From: Deltaproteobacteria bacterium
Lineage (GTDB): Bacteria; Desulfobacterota; Deferrisomatia; Deferrisomatales; BM512
DNA: 64,000 nucleotides
Assembly (NCBI GenBank): GCA_030591565.1
Contig: JAUVAU010000006.1
Location: 1 to 64,000 of the forward strand
Reading direction: 5' to 3'
The position numbers were made by a program, and so were the translations under genes. This document shows positions 1 to 9,443 of the stretch, in pieces (the first letter of the stretch is position 1; each line of letters opens with the position of its first letter). Under the pieces are notes generated by a model. That model was not told the origin of the DNA. It did no database searches and was given only the letters and a program-made list of their open reading frames with translations.

Positions 1-1
1 C

Positions 2-577
2 ATCGTCTTCATCCAGTGCGTCGGCTCACGCGACCCGGAGAATCACAAGCCCTACTGCTCCCGCGTCTGCTGCATGTACACGGCAAAGCATGCGCGCCTC
101 TACAAGCACAAGGTACACCACGGCAAGGCCACCATCTTCTATATGGACCTGCGCGCCACGGGCAAGGGTTACGAGGAATTCATCCAGCAGGCCACCGAGG
201 AAGAGGGGCTGATATACATGCGCGGCCGCGTCTCCAAGATCTACCGCGAAGGCGAGAAGATCGTCATCTGGGGTGCCGATACCATATCGGGACAGGCCGT
301 GGAGATGGAAGCGGATATGGTAGTGCTGGCCACGGCGATAACGCCCAACCCGGAGCAGGCGGAGCTGGGCAGAGTCCTCGGCATCGAACTGGACGACAAT
401 GGTTTTTGGAAGGAAGCGCATTACAAGGTGGGCACAAACGAGACCACGCGCCCCGGCATCTACATCGCCGGTTGCGCCCAGGGCGCACGCGACATAGCCG
501 ACACCGTGGCCCACGCCTCGGGCGCGGCCTCCAAGTGTCAGTCTTTCCTGGCCCGTCGCAGACGCGAAGTGGCTTGA
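2..577 (+). CDS. HdrA-like FAD/Fe-S protein, C-terminal part (5' truncated by window edge)
   Basis: Open frame from window edge; IVFIQCVGSRDPENHKPYCSRVCC motif and C-terminal FAD-binding GIYIAGCAQGARDI typical of HdrA. Confidence 0.85.
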   Translation: MVFIQCVGSRDPENHKPYCSRVCCMYTAKHARLYKHKVHHGKATIFYMDLRATGKGYEEFIQQATEEEGLIYMRGRVSKIYREGEKIVIWGADTISGQAVEMEADMVVLATAITPNPEQAELGRVLGIELDDNGFWKEAHYKVGTNETTRPGIYIAGCAQGARDIADTVAHASGAASKCQSFLARRRREVA

Positions 578-634
578 ATTAATTTTTGATCGCCGGAGCG
601 TTCTTGCGACCTCCGGCTTAACGGCAAAGCGGAA

Positions 635-2365
635 ATGATGGAAAAAATAGGCGTATTTGTCTGTTGGTGTGGATCAAACATCGCTGGATCGGTCAATGTC
701 GAGCGGGTGGCGGAGCTGGCGCGGGAGCTTCCCGACGTTATCCACGCCGAGAACTATATGTATATGTGTTCCGATCCCGGTCAGGAGCTGATAAAGGCCG
801 CCATACGCGACAAGGGGCTCAACCGTGTCGTGGTCGCCTCCTGTTCCCCCCGGATGCATGAGAAGACCTTCCGCAAGGCCGCCACCTACGAGGGACTCAA
901 TCCCTTCCTGGTGGAGATCGCCAACGTTCGCGAGCAGTGCTCCTGGGTCCACCAGGGCGACAAGGACGCCGCCACCCGCAAGGCCTTCAACATAGTCAAG
1001 GCGACCATCGCAAAGGTGAGGAGAAACGCAAGCCTTGAGGAGATTCGCGTGCCGCTCACCCGCAGGGCCATGGTAGTAGGCGCAGGTATAACGGGATTGA
1101 CCGCCGCGCTGGAGCTGGCCGACGCCGGGTATGAGACGGTGGTGGTCGAGCGTGATGACCAACCGGGCGGCAAGCTGAGGCGTTTGTCCAAGACCTTCCC
1201 CTACCATGAGACCGCCGACGCCATACTCCTGCCCCGCATCGAAGAGTTGAAAAATCACGAGAACATAACGCTCTACCTTGGCAGCAAGGTAACCGAAGTC
1301 ACCGGCTACGTGGGCAACTTCGAAGTGAAGATCGAAACCTCCCAGGGCGAAGAAGCGGAAGAAGAGATTGGGGCCCTCGTCGTCGCCACCGGTTACGACC
1401 TCTACCCGGTGGAGAAGATGAGCGAATACGGCGGCGGGAAAATAGCCAACGTCGTGGACTCGCTGACCTTTGAGGAGATGCTCAAAAAGAGCATGGAGAG
1501 CGGCGAACCGGTCAAGCGCCCCTCCGACGGCAAGCCCATCGAATCGGTCATGTTCATCCAGTGCTCCGGTTCCCGCGACCCGGAACATCACAAGCCCTAT
1601 TGTTCAAGAGTATGCTGCCTCTACACCTCCAAGCAGGCGACGCTGATCAGTGAGCAGAACCCTGGAGCCAGGGCGTTCGTCAGCTTCATGGACATCCGCA
1701 CCGATTGCAAACTCACCGAAGAGTACTCCCAGCAGAACACCGAAGAGTTGGGCATCGTCTACATCCGTGGCCGTGTCTCCAAGGTTTGGGATGAAAACGG
1801 CGATGTGGGCATCTGGACGGCTGACACCATCTCGGACCAGCGCATTGAGATGAAGACCGACCTTGTGGTGCTGGCGATGGCGGTCGAACCCTCCAAGGGC
1901 TATGAGGAGGTCTCCCAGCTCTTCAGGGCGTCCACCGATACCAACGGTTTCTTCCAGGAGAGCCACATCAAATTGAGGCCGGTGGAAAGCTCTACAATGG
2001 GCGTCTACCTCGCCGGAGCGGCGCAGTATCCCAAGGACATAACCGACTCGGTCTCCCAGGCGTTGGCGACTGCCGGCAAGATACAGAGCCTTTTTGCCAA
2101 CGATGAGCTGACCCAGGACCCGCTGGTATGCAGCGTGGACCCGGACCTCTGCTCCGCCTGCGGTCTCTGCGTGCCGACCTGTCCCTACGACGCTCGTGAA
2201 GTGGACAGGCGTGCACAGTTCAGCCGCGTGAACGAGGCGCTCTGTCAGGGGTGCGGCGCGTGTGTGGCGGTTTGCCCGAATAAGAGCTGTGGCGTAAAAA
2301 ATGATTCGCCGACCCAGGTTTTGAACCAGATCGACGTCCTCGTCGAAGATGAATCGGCGGCGTAG
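635..2365 (+). CDS. hdrA: HdrA-like heterodisulfide reductase subunit A with two C-terminal 4Fe-4S motifs
   Basis: CWCGSNIAGSVNVERV..., VVVASCSPRMHEKTF, GxGxxG FAD motif, CSACGLCVPTCP and CQGCGACVAVCP. Confidence 0.92.
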   Translation: MMEKIGVFVCWCGSNIAGSVNVERVAELARELPDVIHAENYMYMCSDPGQELIKAAIRDKGLNRVVVASCSPRMHEKTFRKAATYEGLNPFLVEIANVREQCSWVHQGDKDAATRKAFNIVKATIAKVRRNASLEEIRVPLTRRAMVVGAGITGLTAALELADAGYETVVVERDDQPGGKLRRLSKTFPYHETADAILLPRIEELKNHENITLYLGSKVTEVTGYVGNFEVKIETSQGEEAEEEIGALVVATGYDLYPVEKMSEYGGGKIANVVDSLTFEEMLKKSMESGEPVKRPSDGKPIESVMFIQCSGSRDPEHHKPYCSRVCCLYTSKQATLISEQNPGARAFVSFMDIRTDCKLTEEYSQQNTEELGIVYIRGRVSKVWDENGDVGIWTADTISDQRIEMKTDLVVLAMAVEPSKGYEEVSQLFRASTDTNGFFQESHIKLRPVESSTMGVYLAGAAQYPKDITDSVSQALATAGKIQSLFANDELTQDPLVCSVDPDLCSACGLCVPTCPYDAREVDRRAQFSRVNEALCQGCGACVAVCPNKSCGVKNDSPTQVLNQIDVLVEDESAA

Positions 2366-2378
2366 AGGATATGTGTCC

Positions 2379-2906
2379 ATGAACGAGTTCGCCAAAGAGA
2401 TAAGCGAGAGGAGCGGCCAGCCCATTTCGAGCTGCTACCAGTGCGGCAAGTGTTCCGCCGGTTGCCCGGCGGTGCAGTGGTTCGAGTGGCCCAACCACGG
2501 CTTTATTCGAAAGATACAGCTGGGAGCGAAGGAGGAGCTGCTCAAAAGCCATGCGCTCTGGATGTGCATCGCGTGTGAGACCTGCGGCACCCGCTGCCCC
2601 AACGATATCCATATCTCTTCAATCATGGACGCGATGCGCTCCATGGCCAAGGCGGAGAAGGTGGCCTCGGCAGAACCCTCGGTGATGGCGTTCCATACCT
2701 CCTTTGTGGACTCCGTCGCCAAGTATGGCCGCGTCCACGAGATGTCGATGCTGGTTAACTACAAGCTCAAGACCCGCGACTTTTTCACCGACGTGGGCGT
2801 GGGCATGAAGCTTTTTTTCAAGGGCAAGATACCGCTCAAACCCTCACGCGTGGCAGGCAAGGCCGACATCGACAAGGTGATGGCCTCCTCGGCGGATAAG
2901 AGATAG
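2379..2906 (+). CDS. hdrC: HdrC-like 4Fe-4S subunit
   Basis: CYQCGKCSAGCP and CIACETCGTRCP; overlaps 3' region of hdrA; ORF track start 2349, ATG at 2379 preferred. Confidence 0.9.
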   Translation: MNEFAKEISERSGQPISSCYQCGKCSAGCPAVQWFEWPNHGFIRKIQLGAKEELLKSHALWMCIACETCGTRCPNDIHISSIMDAMRSMAKAEKVASAEPSVMAFHTSFVDSVAKYGRVHEMSMLVNYKLKTRDFFTDVGVGMKLFFKGKIPLKPSRVAGKADIDKVMASSADKR

Positions 2907-2910
2907 AACG

Positions 2911-3741
2911 ATGGACCTGAGTTTCTACCCCGGCTGCACCGCGCACTCCACCGCGTGGGAGTTCATCACTTCCACCCGTGCGGTGTTTGACGTGCTGGGA
3001 CACAACCTTGAAGAGATCGAAGACTGGAACTGCTGCGGCGGCGCCAGCGCGCGCGCCCTCGACCGCATGGTCGGGCTCGGACTACCGGCTCGCAACCTCT
3101 TCACCGCCCAAGAGGCCGGACGCACCCTTTTCGCTCCCTGCGCCGGTTGCTACAACAACCTGCGCCGCGCCCTGAAAGCGTTGGAAGAGGGGGGCGAGGA
3201 AGCCGACGCCCTCAAGAAAACCCTGGGCCGCGAATGGGACAAGCCCATCGACGTCTGGTCGCTGGTGGAGTTCTTCCAACGTCCCGAGGCGATGGAAGAG
3301 ATACGCAATAATGTGAAGAAACCCCTGGAGGGGTTGAAGGTTGTCGCCTACTACGGTTGCCAGCTGGTGCGGCCCCCCAAGGTGACCGACGCTACCAATT
3401 GGGAGAACCCCACCACGCTGGAGAGCGCCTGCGAAGCTGCTGGAGCATGCGCCATCGACTGGTCCTACAAGGTCGATTGCTGTGGGGCCGACATGGGTAT
3501 CAGCCACGGTGAACACGCCGGGACCATCTGCTCCAACCTCGGTGTGAAAGCGGCGGAAGCCGGGGCCGACGCCATAGTGGTCTCCTGCGGCCTCTGCCAT
3601 GCAAACATGGACATGCGCCAGGGCGAGGTCAAATTGCCGGTCCTCTACATAACCGAGCTGCTGGGCGAGGCGTTCCAGTGCGAGGGCAGGGACAAATGGT
3701 GGAAGAAACATGTGATCGACCCTTCCGGGTTGTTCAAATAG
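2911..3741 (+). CDS. hdrB: HdrB-like CCG-domain subunit
   Basis: YPGCTAHSTAWEF, NCCGGASARA, YYGCQLVRPP, DCCGADM, SCGLCHANMD (CCG domains). Confidence 0.92.
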   Translation: MDLSFYPGCTAHSTAWEFITSTRAVFDVLGHNLEEIEDWNCCGGASARALDRMVGLGLPARNLFTAQEAGRTLFAPCAGCYNNLRRALKALEEGGEEADALKKTLGREWDKPIDVWSLVEFFQRPEAMEEIRNNVKKPLEGLKVVAYYGCQLVRPPKVTDATNWENPTTLESACEAAGACAIDWSYKVDCCGADMGISHGEHAGTICSNLGVKAAEAGADAIVVSCGLCHANMDMRQGEVKLPVLYITELLGEAFQCEGRDKWWKKHVIDPSGLFK

Positions 3742-3748
3742 GAACGCG

Positions 3749-6736
3749 ATGATGAAAAACACCGTATTGGTAGTGGGCGGCGGGCCTGCGGGGATGCAAG
3801 CCTCGCTGGTGATGGCGGCAAGGGGACACAAAGTCGTCCTGGCCGACAAGGCACCGGCTGCGGGCGGGCTATTCCCGCTCCTGGACAATCAGTTCCCGAC
3901 CCAGAGCTGCGGCGTCTGCTTCATGGCGTGCGACACGCCCACCTATTGCCCCTTCGTCCAGTGCGATCTCCATGAGAACGTCACCCTGCTGCCCTCCTCC
4001 ACGGTGAGCAACGTGTCGGGCGAAGCGGGTGATTTCACAATTGATTTTGACCTGAAGGCCACCTGCGTAGACCCCGACAAATGCACCGACTGCGGCGCTT
4101 GCGAAGCGGTTTGCCCCGTAGAAGTCCAGCGCGAATTTGGCGACGGGCTTGAGACACGCAAGGCGATCTACCGCTATTATCCCAAATCCGTCGGCAAGGG
4201 CTACGTAGTCGACCGTGAGAACTGCACCAACTGCGGCGAGTGCGTAAAGGTTTGCGACCCCGACGCGATTGACCTGGACGCCCGGGACTCGACCACGAAA
4301 ATCGACGCAGCAGCGGTGATCCTCAGCCCCGGCGCGAAACTCTACAAGGCCGGCGCCAAGGGTGAGTTCGGCTTTGGCCGCTACGACAACGTACTCTCCT
4401 CAGCCAAGTTTGAGCGGATGTTGGCGGCGGGAAGCCCAACCGGCGGACGAGTGGTCAGGCCCAGCGATTCGGAAGAAGCGAAAAGTCTGGCCTTCATCCA
4501 GTGCGTCGGCTCACGCGACCCGGCAAATGGCAGGCCCCACTGCTCCAGCGTCTGTTGTATGTTCGCGCTGAAGCAGGCCCTCTTCACCAAAAAACGCCAC
4601 CCCGAAATGGCGGTGACGATCTACTACATGGACCTGCGCGCCTTCGGCAAGGATTACGAGAACTACCTCCGCGAGGCGGAAAAGGCTGGCATAGAGTTCG
4701 TGCGCGCCATGCCCTCGGTGGCGCGGCTGAATCCCGCCACCTCCGACATGCTTTTGGCGGTGACCGGCGAGGATGGCAAGCTGACCGAGCAGACCCACTC
4801 GATGGTGGTGTTGGCCTCGGGTTTCGATCAGGATGAAGACACCGCAAGCCTCTGTGCCGCCTTCGGCCTTGGTTGCGATTCCGGCGGTCTGCTGGATGAC
4901 ATGGAGTTCGACCCCTGCGCCACCGCGGTTCCCGGCGTCTTCGCCGCCGGAGCCTTCCGTGGACCCAAGGATATCCCCGACTCGGTACAGGAGGGCGCGA
5001 CCGCTGCTGCGATGGCCGCGAAGCTGCTCGACGCCGGTGAGTTCGCCGAGTTGGCGGCTTGCCCGACCCCCGTTGATTTCAGGGAAGAAGCCCCCAGGAC
5101 CGGCGTGGTGCTCTGCGACTGCGAAGGGTACAACTCCGCGCTGGTGGATTTCGATGCGCTCTCGGCTGAGGTAGCAAATATAGCCGATGTGGATTTCGTC
5201 GAGCGTTGCAGCCACGCCTGCTCCAAAGTCGGCATGGATGAAGTCCGTTCCATTTTCGCCACCAGGGAGCCAAACCGGTTGGTGCTGGCGACCTGTTCCC
5301 ACCACATCGTCGAAGACCTCTACAAACATATGTTCAAGCAGATGGGCGTACACTCCGCTGTCGTGGATATCGCCGATTTGCGATTCGCCTGCCGCTCCGG
5401 CGAGGTGGACTCGGCCAAAGCGACTGTCGCCAATGCTGTGACCAGCGCCCACGCCAATGTCTTTTCTCCCGTCAACCGCCAGTCCGCACAGCGTTCGGCG
5501 GTGGTCATCGGCGGCGGCGCAGCGGGCATGAGCAGCGCCCTGGCGCTGGCCGAGCTTGGTCACCCCGTCCATCTGATTGAAAAATCCGACAAGCTCGGCG
5601 GCAATCTCAACACCGCAGCGTATACGATCAAGGGTAACGACCCGCGTGCATTGGCCGCAGAGCTGGTCGAGAAGGTTGAAGCCCACCCCGAGATCACCGT
5701 CTACACTTCCTCAAGAGTAAGCAAAGCGGCTGGCCGTATCGGCGCGTACCGCACTACGGTGGAGGCCCCCGATTCGGTGGTCGAAGTCCTCCACGGGGCG
5801 ACGCTGCTGGCGACCGGCGCGAGCGAGGCGGAGCCAAAGAGCTTCGGCTATGGCGAGAGCCCCAGGGTGATCACCCAGAAGCAGCTTGAGGGTAAGTTGG
5901 CCTCGGGTCAGTTTGAGGGCGGCAATGTGGTGATGATCCAGTGCGTCGAATCCCGTCGCACCGACGAGGGCTGCCGCGAGTACTGCTCCCGTGTCTGCTG
6001 TACCCATGCGGTGAAGAACGCTGAGAAGCTCCTGGAGCTGTCGCCCGACACCGAGATTACCGTGCTATACCGCGACCTTCGCACCTATTCCAACTTCGAG
6101 CGCAACTACCAGTCGGTCCGCGAAAAGGGGGTGCTCTTCACCTCCTATACGCTGGACGACGAGCCGCAGGTTGACGTGGGCGGCGAGAAGATAAAGGTCG
6201 TCTACACTGAAAACTCCATCAACGAAAAAGTGACTGCGGAGGTTGACTGGCTGGTCCTCTCCGTGGGTATGGAGCCGGATGTGGCCGATGTCGCGAGGCT
6301 GGCTGGCCTCTTCGGAGTGGAAAGCGACAAGGCGGGCTTTTTCATCGAGAAGAACCCCAAGGCCGCCACCACCGACTTTGCCAAACCCGGCATGTATGTG
6401 GCGGGGCTTGCCCACGCACCCAAGCACATCGAGGAATCGATTGTGCAGGCCAGGGCGGCGGGCGCGAGGCTGGCTGCGGTGTTGGCGACCGGCGAGGTTC
6501 AGGCCCCGGTCAATCCCTCCTTCGTTGTGGATAAAATTTGCAGCCGCTGCGGACTCTGTGTTGACGCCTGCCCCTACGGGGCCAGGGAGCTGGACATGGA
6601 AGCCAACGTGGCGGTGGTCGACGAGATAGTCTGCCGTGCTTGCGGCGCGTGCGTGACTGCGTGCCCCAACAAGGCCGCGCGCCAGTACGGATCGAGTCCC
6701 GGCCAGATCATGGCGGCTCTGGATGAATTGCTTTAA
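3749..6736 (+). CDS. Fused tandem HdrA-HdrA-like flavo-iron-sulfur protein (995 aa)
   Basis: Two complete FAD/HdrA modules (VLVVGGGPAGMQ and AVVIGGGAAGMSSA), two sets of CVGSRDP/CVESRRT...SVCC/RVCC motifs, internal and C-terminal 2x[4Fe-4S]. Confidence 0.9.
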   Translation: MMKNTVLVVGGGPAGMQASLVMAARGHKVVLADKAPAAGGLFPLLDNQFPTQSCGVCFMACDTPTYCPFVQCDLHENVTLLPSSTVSNVSGEAGDFTIDFDLKATCVDPDKCTDCGACEAVCPVEVQREFGDGLETRKAIYRYYPKSVGKGYVVDRENCTNCGECVKVCDPDAIDLDARDSTTKIDAAAVILSPGAKLYKAGAKGEFGFGRYDNVLSSAKFERMLAAGSPTGGRVVRPSDSEEAKSLAFIQCVGSRDPANGRPHCSSVCCMFALKQALFTKKRHPEMAVTIYYMDLRAFGKDYENYLREAEKAGIEFVRAMPSVARLNPATSDMLLAVTGEDGKLTEQTHSMVVLASGFDQDEDTASLCAAFGLGCDSGGLLDDMEFDPCATAVPGVFAAGAFRGPKDIPDSVQEGATAAAMAAKLLDAGEFAELAACPTPVDFREEAPRTGVVLCDCEGYNSALVDFDALSAEVANIADVDFVERCSHACSKVGMDEVRSIFATREPNRLVLATCSHHIVEDLYKHMFKQMGVHSAVVDIADLRFACRSGEVDSAKATVANAVTSAHANVFSPVNRQSAQRSAVVIGGGAAGMSSALALAELGHPVHLIEKSDKLGGNLNTAAYTIKGNDPRALAAELVEKVEAHPEITVYTSSRVSKAAGRIGAYRTTVEAPDSVVEVLHGATLLATGASEAEPKSFGYGESPRVITQKQLEGKLASGQFEGGNVVMIQCVESRRTDEGCREYCSRVCCTHAVKNAEKLLELSPDTEITVLYRDLRTYSNFERNYQSVREKGVLFTSYTLDDEPQVDVGGEKIKVVYTENSINEKVTAEVDWLVLSVGMEPDVADVARLAGLFGVESDKAGFFIEKNPKAATTDFAKPGMYVAGLAHAPKHIEESIVQARAAGARLAAVLATGEVQAPVNPSFVVDKICSRCGLCVDACPYGARELDMEANVAVVDEIVCRACGACVTACPNKAARQYGSSPGQIMAALDELL

Positions 6737-6740
6737 TAAA

Positions 6741-6972
6741 ACTGAGGCTTTTGAAAAACTCTCCTGAAGCGGAGAATAACGCCAAACCGGAGATTCTGGC
6801 TGATGTTGGACGAACCTCTAACTAAGCCGATGATAAACTGGAAGCCCCGAAGATCCTTCGAGAAGTAGGAAGGGAAGAAAAATGACCGCAGGCATACTGA
6901 TAGGTATTTCGAGGATCATTTTTCGCCCCTGACAACGTCAATCGGAGGATATCCGGGGGTTTTCAACAAGAT
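6741..6972 (-). repeat. Dispersed intergenic element, subfamily B (copy B1)
   Basis: Contains AAAAATGACCGCAGGCATACTGATAGGTATTTCGAGGATCATTTTTCGCCCCTGACAACGTCAATCGGAGGATATCC, shared with copies at 13.5, 33.9, 42.3 and 46.6 kb. Confidence 0.92.
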
Positions 6973-6996
6973 TTAAAAACCGTGAGGAATTGAAAG

Positions 6997-7440
6997 ATGG
7001 CCCAACAGGCAGTAACCCAACAGGATTTTGAACCCCGCATAGTGGCGTTTCTCTGCCACTGGTGCACCTACACCGGCGCGGACCTGGCGGGCACCACCCG
7101 TCAGCAGTATCCGCCCAACATCCGGGTTGTGCATCTCATGTGCTCGGGCGCGATTGATGTGGTCTACGTGCTGAAGGCGCTGATGGACGGCGCCGACGCG
7201 GTGCTCATAGGCGGCTGCCATCCCGGCGATTGCCACTACCAGTCGGGCAACTACAAGGCGCGCCGCCGCGTGGCGATCCTCAGGAATATCCTCACCCAGT
7301 TTGGCGTGAGCCAGGACCGGGTTTGGCTCAAATGGATCAGCGCCAGCGAGGGCAGGCTCTTCGCCGAGACAATAAACGAAATGACCGACGCCGTACGCGA
7401 GATGGGCCCGGTGGAGTTCAAGCTGGGTTGGGACGTTTAA
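6997..7440 (+). CDS. mvhD: MvhD-like (F420-non-reducing hydrogenase delta / methyl-viologen-reducing hydrogenase delta) 2Fe-2S subunit
   Basis: FLCHWCTYTGADLAGTTR, LMCSGAIDVVYVLKAL..GADAVLIGGCHPGDCHYQSGNYKARRR. Confidence 0.93.
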   Translation: MAQQAVTQQDFEPRIVAFLCHWCTYTGADLAGTTRQQYPPNIRVVHLMCSGAIDVVYVLKALMDGADAVLIGGCHPGDCHYQSGNYKARRRVAILRNILTQFGVSQDRVWLKWISASEGRLFAETINEMTDAVREMGPVEFKLGWDV

Positions 7441-7447
7441 AGGGATA

Positions 7448-8593
7448 ATGACGATGAAAACAGCACTATTGCAAACCAACGGCGATCCCAACGGGGCGCT
7501 CTCCGCCTTTTTGGCCGGAATGATTGAGAAGGGCATCGTTGATGAAGTGATGGCCCCCGCCGCGCAGCCGGGCGGCTCGGCGTCGATGGCGGTCTTTGCC
7601 GACGTGACAGAAATGGACGCGATAATCCCCTGGGCGCCGGTGATGCCGGTCCAGGGTGCGCGTCTTCTGAGCCGCTTGAGCTTCGACGACCCGGGAATGA
7701 AGGTGGCGGTGGTACTTCGCCCCTGCGAAGCGCGTGCGGCCATCGAGTTGATCAAGCTCAAGCAGATACTGCCCGACAATATCACCTTCGTCACCATCGA
7801 CTGCCCCGGAACCTGTGAGCTAAAGGGTTTTGAGGAGTCGGGACTGGAGATGAAGACCGAATCAAACCGCATGGTGGACCAGATGGAAGCGGGCGCAGCC
7901 ACGGCTGCTGATGGTGTTGGCCTTCGCACCGCATGTACCATCTGTGTGAACTCCAGCGCCCATTGGGGCGACGTTCAACTCCATGTCTATGGGACCAAGG
8001 GTTCCCAGTCCGTCGCCATCGCGGCAAGCGACGAGCTTGCCGATGCGCTGGCCGGGGCTGCGTTGGTGACTTTCGACGCCGAGCCGCTTTCGGGACGCGA
8101 TGCGGTTGTGGAAGGTGTCAACAAGGGCCGCGAAGCAGCGCGTGAAAAGGTCTTCGCCGAGATGACCGAGGACGCCCAGAGTCTTGAAGGCTTGAAAAAA
8201 CGCTTCTCCACCTGCATCCGCTGCCTTAACTGCATGGAGAACTGCCCGATATGCTATTGCAAGCAGTGCATCTTCAAGTCCACCACCTTCGATCACCCCG
8301 GCAGCTCCTACGCCAAGTGGGCGATGCGCAAGGGGGTGCAGAAGATGCCCTCGGAAACCATGCTCTTCCATCTGACCAGGCTCAATCATATGGCTACCTC
8401 CTGCATCGGCTGCGGGCTGTGCGATACCGCGTGTCCCATGGGCCTTCCCGTAGCGTCGCTCTTTTCCAAGGTGGCCAACGGGGTCCAGGGGATGCTCGAC
8501 TACAAGGCGGGGGCGAGTCTTGAAGACCCGATCCCGCTCAGTGTCTTCAGAGAAGATGAGCTTCAGGAGGAATCCGGGGCCGAGGACTTCTGA
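7448..8593 (+). CDS. FrhB/FdhB-like coenzyme F420 hydrogenase/dehydrogenase beta-family Fe-S protein
   Basis: LRPCEARAAIELIKLKQ, CPGTC, CIRCLNCMENCPICYCKQCIF, CIGCGLCDTACP. Confidence 0.78.
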   Translation: MTMKTALLQTNGDPNGALSAFLAGMIEKGIVDEVMAPAAQPGGSASMAVFADVTEMDAIIPWAPVMPVQGARLLSRLSFDDPGMKVAVVLRPCEARAAIELIKLKQILPDNITFVTIDCPGTCELKGFEESGLEMKTESNRMVDQMEAGAATAADGVGLRTACTICVNSSAHWGDVQLHVYGTKGSQSVAIAASDELADALAGAALVTFDAEPLSGRDAVVEGVNKGREAAREKVFAEMTEDAQSLEGLKKRFSTCIRCLNCMENCPICYCKQCIFKSTTFDHPGSSYAKWAMRKGVQKMPSETMLFHLTRLNHMATSCIGCGLCDTACPMGLPVASLFSKVANGVQGMLDYKAGASLEDPIPLSVFREDELQEESGAEDF

Positions 8594-8645
8594 TAAGCAT
8601 CCAGTGTAATTTGCGGCCGTGGAAGGCCGAGGAGGATATTTAAAG

Positions 8646-9410
8646 ATGAGTACCCAGACGATCGCCAGTGGTGACACAACGATCCTGCCCGAGGGCGCAA
8701 AATTCATTCCAGTCTATGTGATGGGCAAGAAGTACATGCTGCCCGAGACCCTGACGATCCAGAAGGCGATCGAATACGCCGGGTTTCAGTATGTGCGCTC
8801 CTGCGGCTGCCGTGGCGGCATCTGTGGCGCGTGCCCGACGGTGTGGCGTGTGATAGGCGACTACCAGCTCCATTTCGGGCTGGCCTGTCAGACAGTGATC
8901 GAAGAGAACATGGTCCTGGCGCAGATGCCCTTCTTCCCGGCCAACCGCGCTGACTACAAACTCGAAGAGCTTGAGGCCACCGCCGAGACGTTGAGCCTGC
9001 TCTACCCCGAGATTTTGAAGTGCGTGGGCTGCAACACCTGCACCAGAGCCTGCCCCATGGAGATCGACGTGATGGGGTATATCAACTCTGCGATGAGGGG
9101 CGACATTACCCGCGCCGCCCGCCAGTCCTTCGACTGCATCCAGTGCGGCATGTGCTCGGCGCGTTGCCCTGCCCAAATAGCCCACTACCACGTGGCGCAG
9201 CTCTGCCGCAGGCTTTACGGAAAATACGTGGCCCCCGGAGCCGAGCATCTGGTATCCCGCGTTTCCGAGGTCGAAGCGGGTAAATACGAAGGCGCGCTTG
9301 AAGCGCTCACCGGGATGGATGAGCCAAAACTCAAAGAGCTTTATGTGGCCCGCGAGGCGGAACCCCTTGATTCCGAAGGGTGGGAACCCCAGGACAAGGC
9401 AAACCTCTAG
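8646..9410 (+). CDS. Fumarate reductase/succinate dehydrogenase-type iron-sulfur subunit (2Fe-2S plus 4Fe-4S)
   Basis: SCGCRGGICGACP, CVGCNTCTRACPMEID, CIQCGMCSARCPAQI. Confidence 0.8.
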   Translation: MSTQTIASGDTTILPEGAKFIPVYVMGKKYMLPETLTIQKAIEYAGFQYVRSCGCRGGICGACPTVWRVIGDYQLHFGLACQTVIEENMVLAQMPFFPANRADYKLEELEATAETLSLLYPEILKCVGCNTCTRACPMEIDVMGYINSAMRGDITRAARQSFDCIQCGMCSARCPAQIAHYHVAQLCRRLYGKYVAPGAEHLVSRVSEVEAGKYEGALEALTGMDEPKLKELYVAREAEPLDSEGWEPQDKANL

Positions 9411-9443
9411 GGCATACGGAAATAGAAAAGGGAGCTTAAGAAA

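Noticed and set aside
4511-5686. 391-aa reverse ORF inside the double-HdrA gene
   Set aside because: Antisense shadow ORF within a well-supported CDS
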